Shown here one piece after another: positions 35,617-44,916 of a stretch of 64,000 nt of DNA; the first letter of the stretch is position 1, and the number at the start of each line of letters is the position of its first letter. The notes below the pieces were generated by a model that was not told the DNA's origin, ran no database searches, and saw only the letters and a list, made by a program, of their open reading frames with translations. This stretch comes from JAVVSR01 sp036654095 (GTDB taxonomy: Bacteria > Bacillota > Clostridia > Christensenellales > CAG-917), in contig JAVVSR010000001.1 in the NCBI GenBank assembly GCA_036654095.1, positions 248,001 through 312,000 of the forward strand, written 5' to 3'. Both the position numbers and the translations under genes were made by a program.

Positions 35617-36117
35617 TCACACCACTATAATCATTAAGGCGACTCCTGTAAGTACGCCAAGTTTGTAGTACATTCCGCCTTTTTTTGCCAACGCAAGTTC
35701 CGCCTGCGCTTCTAAACATAAAAACTTTTGCAAATATCTTTCAAGGTTTATAAGTTCACTTTCGTAATCGCTTTTTCCTAGCGCAAATAAAAATGTTGAA
35801 ATTTCCAAAACATCATCGTTAGTTAAATAAATGCTTTTTAAAGATTGCGTGACTTCGGAAATACTATTGTATCCAAATAACAATCCGTCAGAATATTTTA
35901 ATAAAAGCTCATATCCCAAACCCTTTTTATTTAAACAAAAAGTTTTAATAACATCAATTAAAGGTGTTTTTAAAAACTTAATTTCCGTTTTTAAAACCTC
36001 GGCAAAACGTCTAAATATTGAATAAGTTTCATAGCGTATTTTATAAATTCGCTTAATTCCAATTCCAATATACGAACAGGCGGTCATTAATAAAGCTCCT
36101 GAAATTATGGTCAACAT
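35617..36117 (-). CDS. spoIIIAB: stage III sporulation protein AB
   Basis: A 166-residue protein with an N-terminal and a C-terminal membrane helix and a soluble helical domain between them, resembling GspF-like secretion proteins. The ALAKKGGMYYKLGVLTGVALMIIVV end is typical. It overlaps spoIIIAA by 7 bp. Confidence 0.94.
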   Translation of the reverse strand: MLTIISGALLMTACSYIGIGIKRIYKIRYETYSIFRRFAEVLKTEIKFLKTPLIDVIKTFCLNKKGLGYELLLKYSDGLLFGYNSISEVTQSLKSIYLTNDDVLEISTFLFALGKSDYESELINLERYLQKFLCLEAQAELALAKKGGMYYKLGVLTGVALMIIVV

Positions 36118-36971
36118 TTTTCAATTACCTTTACGACTGTTCCCGCTTTCACTTGTTTAGAAAGTACAATTATGACCTGCATAATATCTAATAAAGGCGA
36201 AAAAACAGTACTTTTAAGCGCTATATCGCTTTCGGCGTGTACAGAAAGCCCAACTTTAACACCAGCGCGACAAGCGTCAATTACTGCATCAATTTCCTCC
36301 TTTTTAAATACCTCGTCTGAAATAATTACATCAGGATTCATAGCTCGTATGGTGTTTTCATACGCTATCAATTTCGGCACTCCGCTTATTACGTCGGTAT
36401 TTACTCCGATATCAAATGTCGGCAATCCTTTAACTTCGGCGCACAATTCAAATCTTTCATCAATAACCAATACGTTTAAACCCGAGTTAGATGTCAGCCT
36501 GGCAATTTCTCGCAACATTGTAGTTTTTCCTCCTGCCGTCGGCGATATCACTAATGTATTTTTAAACTCGCCCTTGTCACATATTTTGTTAAATATCTTG
36601 TCCGCGCAACCCTTAACTTCTGTCGGTACGCGTATAGTTAAATAACTTAAATACTTTTGCGTTGTCAATTTTGCGCCGTCCATTACCCCTTCGCCCGCAA
36701 CTCCAATTCTTATCCCACCTTCATAATGAAGATAACCCCTCACTAAGCTGTCATTTATTGAATATACCGAATAACCGCTCGCTACTCCAATGATATAGTC
36801 AACATCACTTTTGGAAACAATGTATAAAACATCACCTATTCTCGCATCGCTCCAAACACTGCCATTATAAATTCGTAGCGGTTTTCCTATTCGCAACCTC
36901 AACTCGCATATTCTTAAACCATAAATAGCGTTTAACATTCCTATTGGCAATAATCTTTCTAAAGTTTCCAC
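36111..36971 (-). CDS. spoIIIAA: stage III sporulation protein AA (secretion ATPase-like)
   Basis: A 286-residue AAA-type ATPase that powers the SpoIIIA complex in the mother cell. LRLRIGKPLRI near the N-terminus, Walker A SPTAGGKTT (about 143-151), and Walker B-like VIISDEVF are present. The P-loop reads PTAGGKT where the family often has a second Pro and Cys. The start is GTG at 36971 without a clear ribosome binding site. It is the first gene of spoIIIAA-AH. Confidence 0.94.
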   Translation of the reverse strand: METLERLLPIGMLNAIYGLRICELRLRIGKPLRIYNGSVWSDARIGDVLYIVSKSDVDYIIGVASGYSVYSINDSLVRGYLHYEGGIRIGVAGEGVMDGAKLTTQKYLSYLTIRVPTEVKGCADKIFNKICDKGEFKNTLVISPTAGGKTTMLREIARLTSNSGLNVLVIDERFELCAEVKGLPTFDIGVNTDVISGVPKLIAYENTIRAMNPDVIISDEVFKKEEIDAVIDACRAGVKVGLSVHAESDIALKSTVFSPLLDIMQVIIVLSKQVKAGTVVKVIEKC

Positions 36972-36976
36972 ATTTA

Positions 36977-37005
36977 ATCTTATGAAAAAAATATTACTAA
37001 AATTC
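36977..37005 (-). promoter_or_regulatory. possible sigma-E-type promoter of spoIIIA
   Basis: GAATTTT (one change from the sigma-E -35 form GAATATT) and CATAAGAT (two changes from CATACAAT), separated by 14 bp, lie directly before the GTG of spoIIIAA. The start point would be within a base or two of the start codon. Confidence 0.3.
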
Positions 37006-37252
37006 TATTCAGACAAAATAAGACATTATTTTCAAAACTAAAACAATGCTTTAAAATTGTAATTTAAAACATAATAAAAAAGATGTTTTTTATAATAAAG
37101 TTTGCTTTAATTTGATTGCTCAAAATCAATATTGTATATTTCTTATTTAAAGGTTTAAGCTTATATATGTCGATTTTATTTAAAATCAATGCTAACATTA
37201 TAAAAATGCAAACAAATGGCTTATAATATAAATATATTAATTAGCTATACAG
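37006..37252. other. AT-rich divergent intergenic region
   Basis: About 250 bp between the two divergent promoters of spoIIIAA and pepP. No open frame, hairpin or repeat was seen apart from A/T runs. Confidence 0.5.
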
Positions 37253-37281
37253 TTTACAAATAATATAAAATATGGTAAAAT
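37253..37281 (+). promoter_or_regulatory. promoter of pepP-efp
   Basis: TTTACA (-35), a 17-bp spacer and TAAAAT (-10) with extended TGG. The start point, 7 bases after the -10, coincides with the A of the pepP ATG at 37288. Confidence 0.7.
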
Positions 37282-37287
37282 ATTTTT

Positions 37288-38352
37288 ATGAAAAATTTTA
37301 TAAATATCTTTAATAAATTTAAAGGAATTGACGCAGTAGTTTTAATGTCAGCGTCTAACACTTTTTATCTTGCGGAATATGAAAATACTTTTGCTTTTAT
37401 TATTTTATCTAAGCAAGGTGGTTTTTATCTAACCGATACCCGTTATATTGAAGAGGCAAAAACGCATTTAGCCGAGGGCGCTGAGTGTATAACAGTTACC
37501 AACAGCACTGTTTTTCGCAAAATTAATGAAATTCTTGACAAAATCAATGCAAAAAAAGTTGGATTTGAAAATTCTAGTATAACGTTTGACAGCTATTCAG
37601 CTTTAAGTTCCGCTCTTGTTGGGAAAACCCTTGTTGGTATCGAGCCGCAACTACTTGCTATCCGCGCTGTAAAAACCATTGATGAATTAAAGCTTATTAA
37701 AAAAGCCGCATCAATTAATGACCGTTCATTTGCAAAACTTTTAAAGAAAGTCAAAGCGGGAGTTACAGAACGCGAGCTTGCTTACGAGCTTGAATATAAT
37801 TTTCGCAAATATGGCGCTGACGGCACGGCTTTTGACACTATTGTTGCCTTTGGTGAAAATACATCACGTCCGCACGCGCACATTTCTGATAAAAAACTTC
37901 AGTTAGGTATGCCCGTTACAATCGATTTTGGTTGCAAATATCAAGGCTATTGTAGCGACATAACTCGGTCGTTTGCATTTGGCGAGCCTAACAAGCAAAT
38001 TTTAGATATATACAATGCAGTTTTAAACTCAAATTTAGCCGGCATTAATGCCGTCAAAGTTGGTATGTCTACTCGCGCTGTCGACGAGGTTTGCCGCAAC
38101 TATTTAAAGCAATTTAAGTTAGATGAATATTTTATTCACGGCACAGGTCACGGTGTTGGCATTGACATTCACGAGGCGCCTACTCTTAACCCTCATAGTG
38201 ATGAAGTTTTAAAAAAGAATATGGTAATTACGATTGAACCCGGTGTTTATATTGAAGGCATTGGTGGCGTTCGTATTGAGGATTTACTAATAGTTACTAA
38301 TGACGGCGCAAACGTAATTAGTAAAACTGATAAAAAATTAATGATTTTATAA
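37288..38352 (+). CDS. pepP: Xaa-Pro aminopeptidase (M24 family)
   Basis: A 354-residue metallopeptidase that removes N-terminal residues before proline. The creatinase-like N-domain (about 1-120) precedes the pita-bread domain with the metal ligands in VTIDFGCKYQGYCSDITR, HGTGHGVGIDIHE, ITIEPGVYIEG and GVRIEDLL. Length is normal. No ribosome binding site precedes ATG 37288, and the promoter -10 ends only six bases upstream, so the mRNA may be leaderless. Together with efp it is the only plus-strand unit; pepP-efp next to spoIIIA is the usual Firmicutes order. Confidence 0.95.
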   Translation: MKNFINIFNKFKGIDAVVLMSASNTFYLAEYENTFAFIILSKQGGFYLTDTRYIEEAKTHLAEGAECITVTNSTVFRKINEILDKINAKKVGFENSSITFDSYSALSSALVGKTLVGIEPQLLAIRAVKTIDELKLIKKAASINDRSFAKLLKKVKAGVTERELAYELEYNFRKYGADGTAFDTIVAFGENTSRPHAHISDKKLQLGMPVTIDFGCKYQGYCSDITRSFAFGEPNKQILDIYNAVLNSNLAGINAVKVGMSTRAVDEVCRNYLKQFKLDEYFIHGTGHGVGIDIHEAPTLNPHSDEVLKKNMVITIEPGVYIEGIGGVRIEDLLIVTNDGANVISKTDKKLMIL

Positions 38353-38367
38353 ATTTAGGAGGTTTTT

Positions 38368-38931
38368 ATGGCTTTTGTATCCGCTGGTGATTTTAGAAAT
38401 GGTATTACCTTTCAAGATGGTAATAGTGTTTTTGTTATAGTAAGTTTTCAACACGTTAAACCCGGTAAAGGTTCGCCGTTTGTCCGCACAAAGATTAGGA
38501 ATGTGCTTACAGGTGGCGTAGTTGAACGCACGTTTAACCCAACTGATAAATTTGAGTTAGCTCACATTGAACGCAAAGAAATGCAATATTTGTACAGTGA
38601 TGGCGAGTTATACTACTTTATGGACAATGAAACTTATGAGCAAGTTCCACTTATGAAAGATGCTGTTGAGGAAGCCCTGCACTTTGTTAAAGAAAATATG
38701 AACGTAAACATAGCATTCTTTAATGGCGCGGCAATTTCCGTTGAGGCGCCCAACTTTGTTGAATTGAAAATTACATTTTGTGAACCAGGTGTTAAAGGCG
38801 ACACTGCGACTGGTGGCACTAAACCCGCCACACTTGAAACTGGATATATAATTCAAGTTCCCTTCTTTGTAAATGAAGGTGATGTCATACGTGTTGATAC
38901 TCGAAACGGCGAATATATGGCAAGGGTTTAA
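38368..38931 (+). CDS. efp: elongation factor P
   Basis: A 187-residue EF-P that relieves ribosome stalling at polyproline. The N-terminal KOW-like domain carries KPGKGSPFVR with the tip lysine K34, followed by two OB domains and the C-terminal GYIIQVPFFVNEGDVIRVDTRNGEY. Length is normal. AGGAGG lies 7 bases before the ATG and 9 bases after pepP, so both are cotranscribed. The lysine-modification enzymes, if any, are not in the window. Confidence 0.97.
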   Translation: MAFVSAGDFRNGITFQDGNSVFVIVSFQHVKPGKGSPFVRTKIRNVLTGGVVERTFNPTDKFELAHIERKEMQYLYSDGELYYFMDNETYEQVPLMKDAVEEALHFVKENMNVNIAFFNGAAISVEAPNFVELKITFCEPGVKGDTATGGTKPATLETGYIIQVPFFVNEGDVIRVDTRNGEYMARV

Positions 38932-38954
38932 TATCAAAACTAAAATACTATGCA

Positions 38955-38990
38955 ACTTAAAAGGCCACGCAAATGCGTGGCCTTTTAAAA
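38955..38990 (+). terminator. terminator between efp and the convergent lipoprotein gene
   Basis: A perfect stem TTAAAAGGCCACGCA/TGCGTGGCCTTTTAA (38958-38972 with 38975-38989) with A and T runs on both sides can end transcription from both directions. Confidence 0.88.
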
Positions 38991-39213
38991 TTAAATATAA
39001 TTTAGTACAAATAAAATATATTAAACTTAATATTTATAATACACTTTATATAGTATTTTTTAATATAATAATTATTTTTAAAAATTCAAGCTAAACTTAA
39101 ATTAACAATTATCAACTAAATACTTTAAAACTTAATAAATCTGAAACGTTAGCAAAACTTGACACATTCACTACTTCAAAAGTTTTGTTTAAAAAATTAT
39201 TATTTAGCTAACA

Positions 39214-39981
39214 TTAAGCTTCTTTTTCAGCAAACATCGAAATTTGCACAAATTCAATTCGCGTTTTAATCATTTGCATTATGCTTCCATCTTTTTTAGC
39301 TTGCTCATACATTGTCATTATAACGTACGGGTCGGTGTCACTGCTGTGATTATCGCCTATAAATACGCCTTTCATTACAGTGCCGTCTGCGCTTGTTACA
39401 TTTTTAATGAAATATTTACCATTATATTCAATGCCTAATCCCTCGGGAACTATAAAATCTTTAGGGATTGAACGAGGTTTTGTTTCAAGAGCTTTAACTA
39501 ATTTTTTAATATTTTCGCTTTCAAAGTCAAGTCCGACAAGTCCAATTCCAGTGCTTTTAGGAAGTAGCGCAAGCGAATCTTTAACGTTGTCAAATGAAAA
39601 ACCCGGGAATAAACCGCTGACATATAAGTCAACAAAATCATCAAGGTCAACATCGTTTAAAATTGTGCTTAAATCAATATTAGCCAATTCCAATAAACTT
39701 TTTATATCACGTAAAATAATTTTAACAGTAATCGTGCCATCGGGACGAATAATAATACCACTTTCTTTATTATTTAAAAGTCCATATACGATACCGTTGG
39801 GTAAGTTCATAATATTGGTTTCATCGGTAAATCTATATACTTCTTCTTTAGAAACGAAGGTGTAACAAGGACATTTATCGGGTGCGTTATCTTTATCGCC
39901 ACATGCGGAAAGAATAGTAAATGAACAAACAAATAATACAAAAACTAGCGCAATATTTATAAATTTAATTGATTTTTTCAT
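39214..39981 (-). CDS. lipoprotein of unknown function
   Basis: A 255-residue lipoprotein: a basic, hydrophobic signal peptide ends in the lipobox LSAC, with the lipidated Cys at 27. A CPCY motif follows near residue 38-41. The rest looks like a mixed alpha/beta domain with the segments VYGLLNNKESGIIIRPDG and KYFIKNVTSADGTVMKGVFIGD. I do not recognise a family. It follows the SGNH lipoprotein by 14 bp, so the two are likely expressed together and act on the cell surface. Confidence 0.75.
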   Translation of the reverse strand: MKKSIKFINIALVFVLFVCSFTILSACGDKDNAPDKCPCYTFVSKEEVYRFTDETNIMNLPNGIVYGLLNNKESGIIIRPDGTITVKIILRDIKSLLELANIDLSTILNDVDLDDFVDLYVSGLFPGFSFDNVKDSLALLPKSTGIGLVGLDFESENIKKLVKALETKPRSIPKDFIVPEGLGIEYNGKYFIKNVTSADGTVMKGVFIGDNHSSDTDPYVIMTMYEQAKKDGSIMQMIKTRIEFVQISMFAEKEA

Positions 39982-39995
39982 ATTTTATCCTCCAT

Positions 39996-41066
39996 TTAGC
40001 AGTAAACTGGTAATACGCCATATATAGCCGCAAAATAAATTTTAGTAATTTCCTTGCCTGATGTAGCGGCGCTTATTTGATTTGTAGTTGCTACAATATC
40101 AACGGTAGTCGTTTTATATAAGGTGTTTAGCTGTCTAATACGAATATTTTTATAATTGTTAAGCGCAACATTTTTATCCGACAACCCTAATTCCTCAAAC
40201 TTTGCTTGATTAAGGTCATAAATTACAGCGTGACCCTCGTTTGAAGGATGAACGCCATCAGTGAAAATCAACCTTGCGCCTCTAGTAGCATCTTCATCGT
40301 CAATACGTTTAAATTCACTATAAGTATCAATTAAGTACATATTTTGAGGTTTATATTCGGTAAAATATTTGTCAATTACCGCATTTAACTTAGATAAAAT
40401 GCCATATCCCAACTCTCTATATTGACTTTCGGAAACATTTAGTTTTGCAAGTTCATCGCGCACTTCTGCTTTCAGCAATTCACTATTTGGATAAACTGGA
40501 TTATAAACATTTTGAAAAAATATAGTAGCGGTAGGATTGTACATTCTCAAAATTTTTACAATTTTTGAAAATTTCTCGTACGAACCTTTGAGAATACCGT
40601 CAACATACGAATTATCGCCCGTGGCTGCCCCTAAAATAATTGTATCAAACATATCGCCTGCCTGTAAAAGGTCATTACCCAAAATTGAAATATGAATAAT
40701 ATTAGCAGTTTTTAGATGCGTGGACGTCAAATAGGCATCATCATCGGTTTTAAGTATAATTTTTTCGGGGTCTTCGCCTTCTCCTGGTTTAACCGTTAAA
40801 AAATCAATCATATTTTTAGTTTGATGACCCGACACCGCCCTATTGATAAAAATATAATTATTAGTCTGTCCAAGTAAACCATAATATCCATAGTCTTCGC
40901 GCTCACTTAGTGGTGCTGGCCCGAGAATGGCTTCGGCGATTGAGTCGCCTAGATACACGATTTTCATTTCCTGTTTTGTCGGTTCTTTCTTGCAAGCGGT
41001 AAGCATACCGATTGTTGAAAACAATAAAATTAAGCAAATCAAAACCATTAAAGATTTTTTCTTCAT
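39996..41066 (-). CDS. SGNH/GDSL-hydrolase lipoprotein
   Basis: A 356-residue lipoprotein with lipobox LTAC (Cys 25) after a typical signal peptide. The mature part is an SGNH hydrolase: the nucleophile block GDSIAEAILG (Ser 42), an oxyanion Gly and Asn region (ILGNDLL), and the C-terminal DGVHPSNEGHAVI with Asp and His. Substrates in this superfamily range from acyl esters to acetylated sugars; none can be named here. ATG 41066 was chosen because GGAGGAG lies just before it. It is the first gene of a two-lipoprotein unit. Confidence 0.82.
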   Translation of the reverse strand: MKKKSLMVLICLILLFSTIGMLTACKKEPTKQEMKIVYLGDSIAEAILGPAPLSEREDYGYYGLLGQTNNYIFINRAVSGHQTKNMIDFLTVKPGEGEDPEKIILKTDDDAYLTSTHLKTANIIHISILGNDLLQAGDMFDTIILGAATGDNSYVDGILKGSYEKFSKIVKILRMYNPTATIFFQNVYNPVYPNSELLKAEVRDELAKLNVSESQYRELGYGILSKLNAVIDKYFTEYKPQNMYLIDTYSEFKRIDDEDATRGARLIFTDGVHPSNEGHAVIYDLNQAKFEELGLSDKNVALNNYKNIRIRQLNTLYKTTTVDIVATTNQISAATSGKEITKIYFAAIYGVLPVYC

Positions 41067-41260
41067 AAACTCCTCCTCTATACAATAATTAATAAAACTA
41101 TACAATTAATATTAATTATATATAACATGATATCAATAGTCAAATAAAAAGTAAAAAAATAATTATATAAAATAAGTAAACACATTTTATATATTAAAAA
41201 AATTTACTGCAAATTAGCATAACAAAATTATGTAAAATATTGAATGTTAATTTGTAATAT

Positions 41261-41293
41261 AAAAAAACACAAAATAAAAATTATTTTGTGTTT
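41261..41293 (-). terminator. intrinsic terminator after the infB-ribF operon
   Basis: A 12-bp stem AAACACAAAATA/TATTTTGTGTTT (41265-41276 with 41282-41293) with a U-run on the minus strand lies 27 bp past the stop at 41320. It would end the long rimP-to-endonuclease IV-like transcript. Confidence 0.75.
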
Positions 41294-41319
41294 AAAAAAT
41301 CAATTCAAATAAATATATG

Positions 41320-42171
41320 TCATTTAACCATATCAAAATACAGTTTTTTCATATATGCAGAGTCCTCAGCTTGCGAACCAGCCGACTCGCAAATAATAAC
41401 TGGAGTTAGTTTATACTTATGCAAGACTTCTGCTAGAGGCTCAAATTCAGGACCATATAATGTGTCCTCAAAAGTAAGATGCTTAACTTCTCCCTTTGCG
41501 GTGTACATAATTTTAGAAAAGTGAATGTGCATATTTTTTGTTTTTTCTTCACCTAATTCATTTAAAAGTTGCAAAATAATGCGCTCAAATTCAGCAGGAG
41601 TCTTTAATGTGCCGCCTTCGCGCGCATTAATATGGCCAAAATCCACGCAAGGATAAAAACTTTCATCAATTTTACAAAACTCAATAATTTCAGCAACATC
41701 ACCTATTTGCGCAAGTTTGCCCATAGTTTCAGGACAAATGATAAAATTATCAAAGCCCTCGCTATGCTTTATAAGCGAAAATTCTTTTAATCTAGCAATA
41801 ATGCGATTAATTGCCTCGCACCGTTTTTGCTTTCCTTCTGTACCGCTATGAAAAACACATCTACGACCGCCGAGCCAACTTAAAGCGGTTAGTGATTGCA
41901 ATATGTAATGATAACTAAGTATACCTTTTTCATCGTCATCGCTAGCCAAGTTTATATAATATGGCGCGTGAACAGAAAGTTCAATTCCATTTAATTTAGC
42001 TTCCTCGCCGATTGCTTTTGCCGTTGCCTCGCTTAATGAAACCCCTTTACCAAATGAATATTCAAACACATCAAGACCACGTTGCTTAAGCCATTTAGGC
42101 ATTTGCAAAGTCGCTTTGTTACCTTCATTATAAAAACTTTCGCTGTTGCCCGCAGGCCCAAATTTTATCAT
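41320..42171 (-). CDS. endonuclease IV-like TIM-barrel protein
   Basis: A 283-residue AP_endonuc_2-fold protein. Metal-ligand regions of endonuclease IV are recognisable: ELSVHAPYYINLAS, CVFHSG, CPETMGK, CVDFGHINAREGG and HIHFSKI, then an ICESAG end. The fourth and fifth blocks differ from classical Nfo (LDTCHAFAAG, HLNDSK), so it is a divergent member. It probably acts on abasic sites, but a sugar-isomerase-like role is possible. It overlaps ribF by 4 bp at the end of the operon. Confidence 0.7.
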   Translation of the reverse strand: MIKFGPAGNSESFYNEGNKATLQMPKWLKQRGLDVFEYSFGKGVSLSEATAKAIGEEAKLNGIELSVHAPYYINLASDDDEKGILSYHYILQSLTALSWLGGRRCVFHSGTEGKQKRCEAINRIIARLKEFSLIKHSEGFDNFIICPETMGKLAQIGDVAEIIEFCKIDESFYPCVDFGHINAREGGTLKTPAEFERIILQLLNELGEEKTKNMHIHFSKIMYTAKGEVKHLTFEDTLYGPEFEPLAEVLHKYKLTPVIICESAGSQAEDSAYMKKLYFDMVK

Positions 42172-43076
42172 AACGTCCTTTTAATCATTGCGCCAATTTC
42201 AATGTCACGCAAAATTTGCTCGTGAATTTCATCTTCGCTGTTAAATTTAACAATATTCCGAATTTTTTTATAAAACCTAACTGTAATATCTTTTCCGTAC
42301 AAATTGCCCTTGTAGTTTTCCAAAAAACTTTCAACCGTCAAAGTGTAATCATTAAAAGTAGGTTTAATTCCAATATTAGTCAAGCTGTCATAAACAAAAC
42401 CGTCAACTTCTACCGTTGTAGCATAAACACCTTGACTCATTTTATTTTTTTCCTCTGGAACAAAAATATTTGCAGTAGGAAATCCATATGCTCGACCCCT
42501 GCCAAAACAATGTACAACATTTCCCATTATACGATAGGCGCGACCAAGCAACTGGTTTGCTAGCGCAATTTCGCCATTTTCAATAAAAGTTCTAATTAAA
42601 GTACTGCTAATTTTTTCGCCACTTTCTGTACGCAACAACTCCATCTGTTTAACTATCGCGCCCTTGCTTGCTGCAAAAAACCTTAGCATATCAACATCGC
42701 CCGCGCCACCATGACCAAATGTAAAGTCCGTGCCGCAAACAACAGCAGATATCTTAAACTGTGAAAATAAATCAACTAAGAAGGCCTCGGGAGATGTCAA
42801 CGCGTATTTTGTGTCCATAGTTTTAGCAATAACAACGTCAACTCCCAAATTTTGAAATATTGGCAAACGCTCCTCAAATGTGAACACCAGGCCAGTATTT
42901 TGTTTAAAAGTTACAAATGGATTGTTTTTAAAAGTAAAAACAGCGCATTCTGCGCCCAAAAATTCAGCAAGTTTTTTTGCTTCGTCAATTAAGCGAGTAT
43001 GTCCGCGATGCACGCTATCAAACAAACCAAGCGCGACAACAATATTTTTATCATAGCCGTTTTCAACAATTTTCAT
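42168..43076 (-). CDS. ribF: riboflavin kinase/FAD synthetase
   Basis: A 302-residue bifunctional enzyme that makes FMN and FAD. The N-terminal nucleotidyltransferase domain has GLFDSVHRGH (17-26) and ISSTLIRTFIENG; the C-terminal kinase domain has GRGRAYGFPTANI and the NIGIKPTF-like segment. Length is normal. The truB-ribF order is common. Confidence 0.96.
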   Translation of the reverse strand: MKIVENGYDKNIVVALGLFDSVHRGHTRLIDEAKKLAEFLGAECAVFTFKNNPFVTFKQNTGLVFTFEERLPIFQNLGVDVVIAKTMDTKYALTSPEAFLVDLFSQFKISAVVCGTDFTFGHGGAGDVDMLRFFAASKGAIVKQMELLRTESGEKISSTLIRTFIENGEIALANQLLGRAYRIMGNVVHCFGRGRAYGFPTANIFVPEEKNKMSQGVYATTVEVDGFVYDSLTNIGIKPTFNDYTLTVESFLENYKGNLYGKDITVRFYKKIRNIVKFNSEDEIHEQILRDIEIGAMIKRTL

Positions 43077-43939
43077 TAAATCAACCTAGTACCGACACTT
43101 AAAATGCCGTCGATATCCTTACCTATTCCTAATAAAGCGCCATCAACATACACAGTAAAATAACCTTTGGGTAAATCATATAGTTTAAGCATAACTCCAT
43201 TTAAAACCTGTTTAGAATATTTTTTATCGACATCATATCTTGGCAAAGTATCGGTTAAAAATTCAACAGGAATTAGAGGCTTATAAATATCTTTTTCTAA
43301 CTCGTCGAAAGTAATAGCGTTTTTGATATCAAACAGCCCTGACTGCGTACGAATTAAAAATGACATATAACCCACTGAACCTAGCGCATATGCCATATCG
43401 CGCACAATGCTTCTTATATAAGTACCACCCGAGCAAACGATGTCAAAAACGAAAGTATCATCAAGCATTTCAACAAAAGTAATACTAAAAATTTCAATTT
43501 CGCGCCCTTCTAGTTTAGCTTCTTTACCCTTACGAGCGAGGTCATAAGCGCGTTGACCGTCAATAAATTTAGAGCTGTACTGTGGCGGAATTTGACAAAT
43601 TTTACCTATAAATTTTGGTAAAACATCTAATATTTCGTCGATATTAGGCAAAACATCACTTCTTTTTGTAATAGCGCCATAACTATCTAGAGTATCGGTT
43701 TCAATTCCAAAGCGAAAGCCTGCTCGATAACATTTTCCACCATTTGCGCTATAATCAAACAATCTAACCGCGCGACCGACAGCAACAGGTAAAACCCCTG
43801 CCGCGCCCGGGTCAAGAGTTCCAAAATGCCCAACTTTGGGTAAAGTTTCAAGCCTTGCGCGAAGTATCCCTCTAAGTTTTACAACTACATCGCTTGAGGT
43901 CATACCCGTTGGTTTAAGTATGACATAAAAACCGTTCAT
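43076..43939 (-). CDS. truB: tRNA pseudouridine-55 synthase
   Basis: A 287-residue pseudouridine synthase acting on U55 of tRNA. The catalytic Asp is D43 in GHFGTLDPGAAGVLPV; PPQYSSKFIDGQRAYDLARKG and GGTYIRSIVRDM are family motifs. Stop and start overlap by one to four bases with its neighbours. Confidence 0.97.
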   Translation of the reverse strand: MNGFYVILKPTGMTSSDVVVKLRGILRARLETLPKVGHFGTLDPGAAGVLPVAVGRAVRLFDYSANGGKCYRAGFRFGIETDTLDSYGAITKRSDVLPNIDEILDVLPKFIGKICQIPPQYSSKFIDGQRAYDLARKGKEAKLEGREIEIFSITFVEMLDDTFVFDIVCSGGTYIRSIVRDMAYALGSVGYMSFLIRTQSGLFDIKNAITFDELEKDIYKPLIPVEFLTDTLPRYDVDKKYSKQVLNGVMLKLYDLPKGYFTVYVDGALLGIGKDIDGILSVGTRLI

Positions 43940-44916
43940 AAAATCAAATCCCGACTAGCTTTAAGTAGCTTGTCAATTACATCTTCATAAAATCCTGAAA
44001 CTCTACATCCAGCTGCGCGCTCGTGGCCGCCTCCGCCGAATACACCCGCGCATTCCGACGCGTCATATGGAGCTTTAGTACGAACGCTTATTTTATAATA
44101 TTTTTCGTTGACTTCGGATACCGCTATTGCAATATCTACACCCAATATATTTATAATTTCATTAATAATGCCTTCAGTATTGTCAATACCTGCCTCTGTT
44201 TCCAAAAAGTCTTGAGTGGTAAAAGTTATTATCCCAATGCGATTGTTTTCATAAAATTTAGCCTTATTCAACACGCGTGATTTCAGTTTAAATATGCTTA
44301 GAGTTTGCGATTTGATAAGTTTAAATATAATATCCGATGCTTTAAAGTTAAATTTAACCAATTCAGATGCAATAAAGTGTGTTTCTGTCGTTGTATTGGA
44401 AAACGAAAAACAACCACTATCTGTAACTAAAGCCGAAAACAAAAGCGATGCAGTTTCGTCATCAATAAGTTTAGTTGTATATTTCTGTTCCAAAAATTTT
44501 ATTAGATAAAAAACCACTTCCGCGGTAGCCGCAGCATTTTGGTCGCAAATAGTATAGTCGGCAAAGTTATTATTTGTTTTATGATGGTCAATAACTAACC
44601 TTGTATTAGCTTTTTTAAAATATCTTCCCGAAATAGCAAACCTATCGGCATCACTACAATCAACGGCTATTGCAACATCAAACTTGACCAATTTTGAAGT
44701 ATTAATAGTTTCACAAAAAGGTAATATTTTAAGTTTTTCAGACGGAAGGTCATCACAAAAAACATCGGCTTGTTTGCCTAATTTTTTTAAAACTTCGGCA
44801 AGCGCCAGCGCAGAACCTAACGAATCTCCATCAGGGTTCATATGACAGATTAACGCTACTGTTTTTGCTTTGTCAAGATATTCTGAAAACTTTTTGAGTT
44901 TTAACTCGTCAATCAT
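43936..44916 (-). CDS. nrnA: DHH-family oligoribonuclease/pAp phosphatase NrnA
   Basis: A 326-residue DHH/DHHA1 phosphoesterase that degrades nanoRNA and pAp. The metal motifs are CHMNPDGDSLGSA (H25, D29, D31), VDCSD, DHHKTNNNFAD and the DHHA1 motif GGGGHERAAGCR. It lies between rbfA and truB, as usual in Firmicutes, and overlaps both. Confidence 0.95.
   Translation of the reverse strand: MIDELKLKKFSEYLDKAKTVALICHMNPDGDSLGSALALAEVLKKLGKQADVFCDDLPSEKLKILPFCETINTSKLVKFDVAIAVDCSDADRFAISGRYFKKANTRLVIDHHKTNNNFADYTICDQNAAATAEVVFYLIKFLEQKYTTKLIDDETASLLFSALVTDSGCFSFSNTTTETHFIASELVKFNFKASDIIFKLIKSQTLSIFKLKSRVLNKAKFYENNRIGIITFTTQDFLETEAGIDNTEGIINEIINILGVDIAIAVSEVNEKYYKISVRTKAPYDASECAGVFGGGGHERAAGCRVSGFYEDVIDKLLKASRDLIL

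Noticed and set aside
39005..39213. Possible small gene between efp and the lipoprotein gene.
   Set aside because: AT-rich, no ribosome binding site, only the convergent terminator is recognisable.
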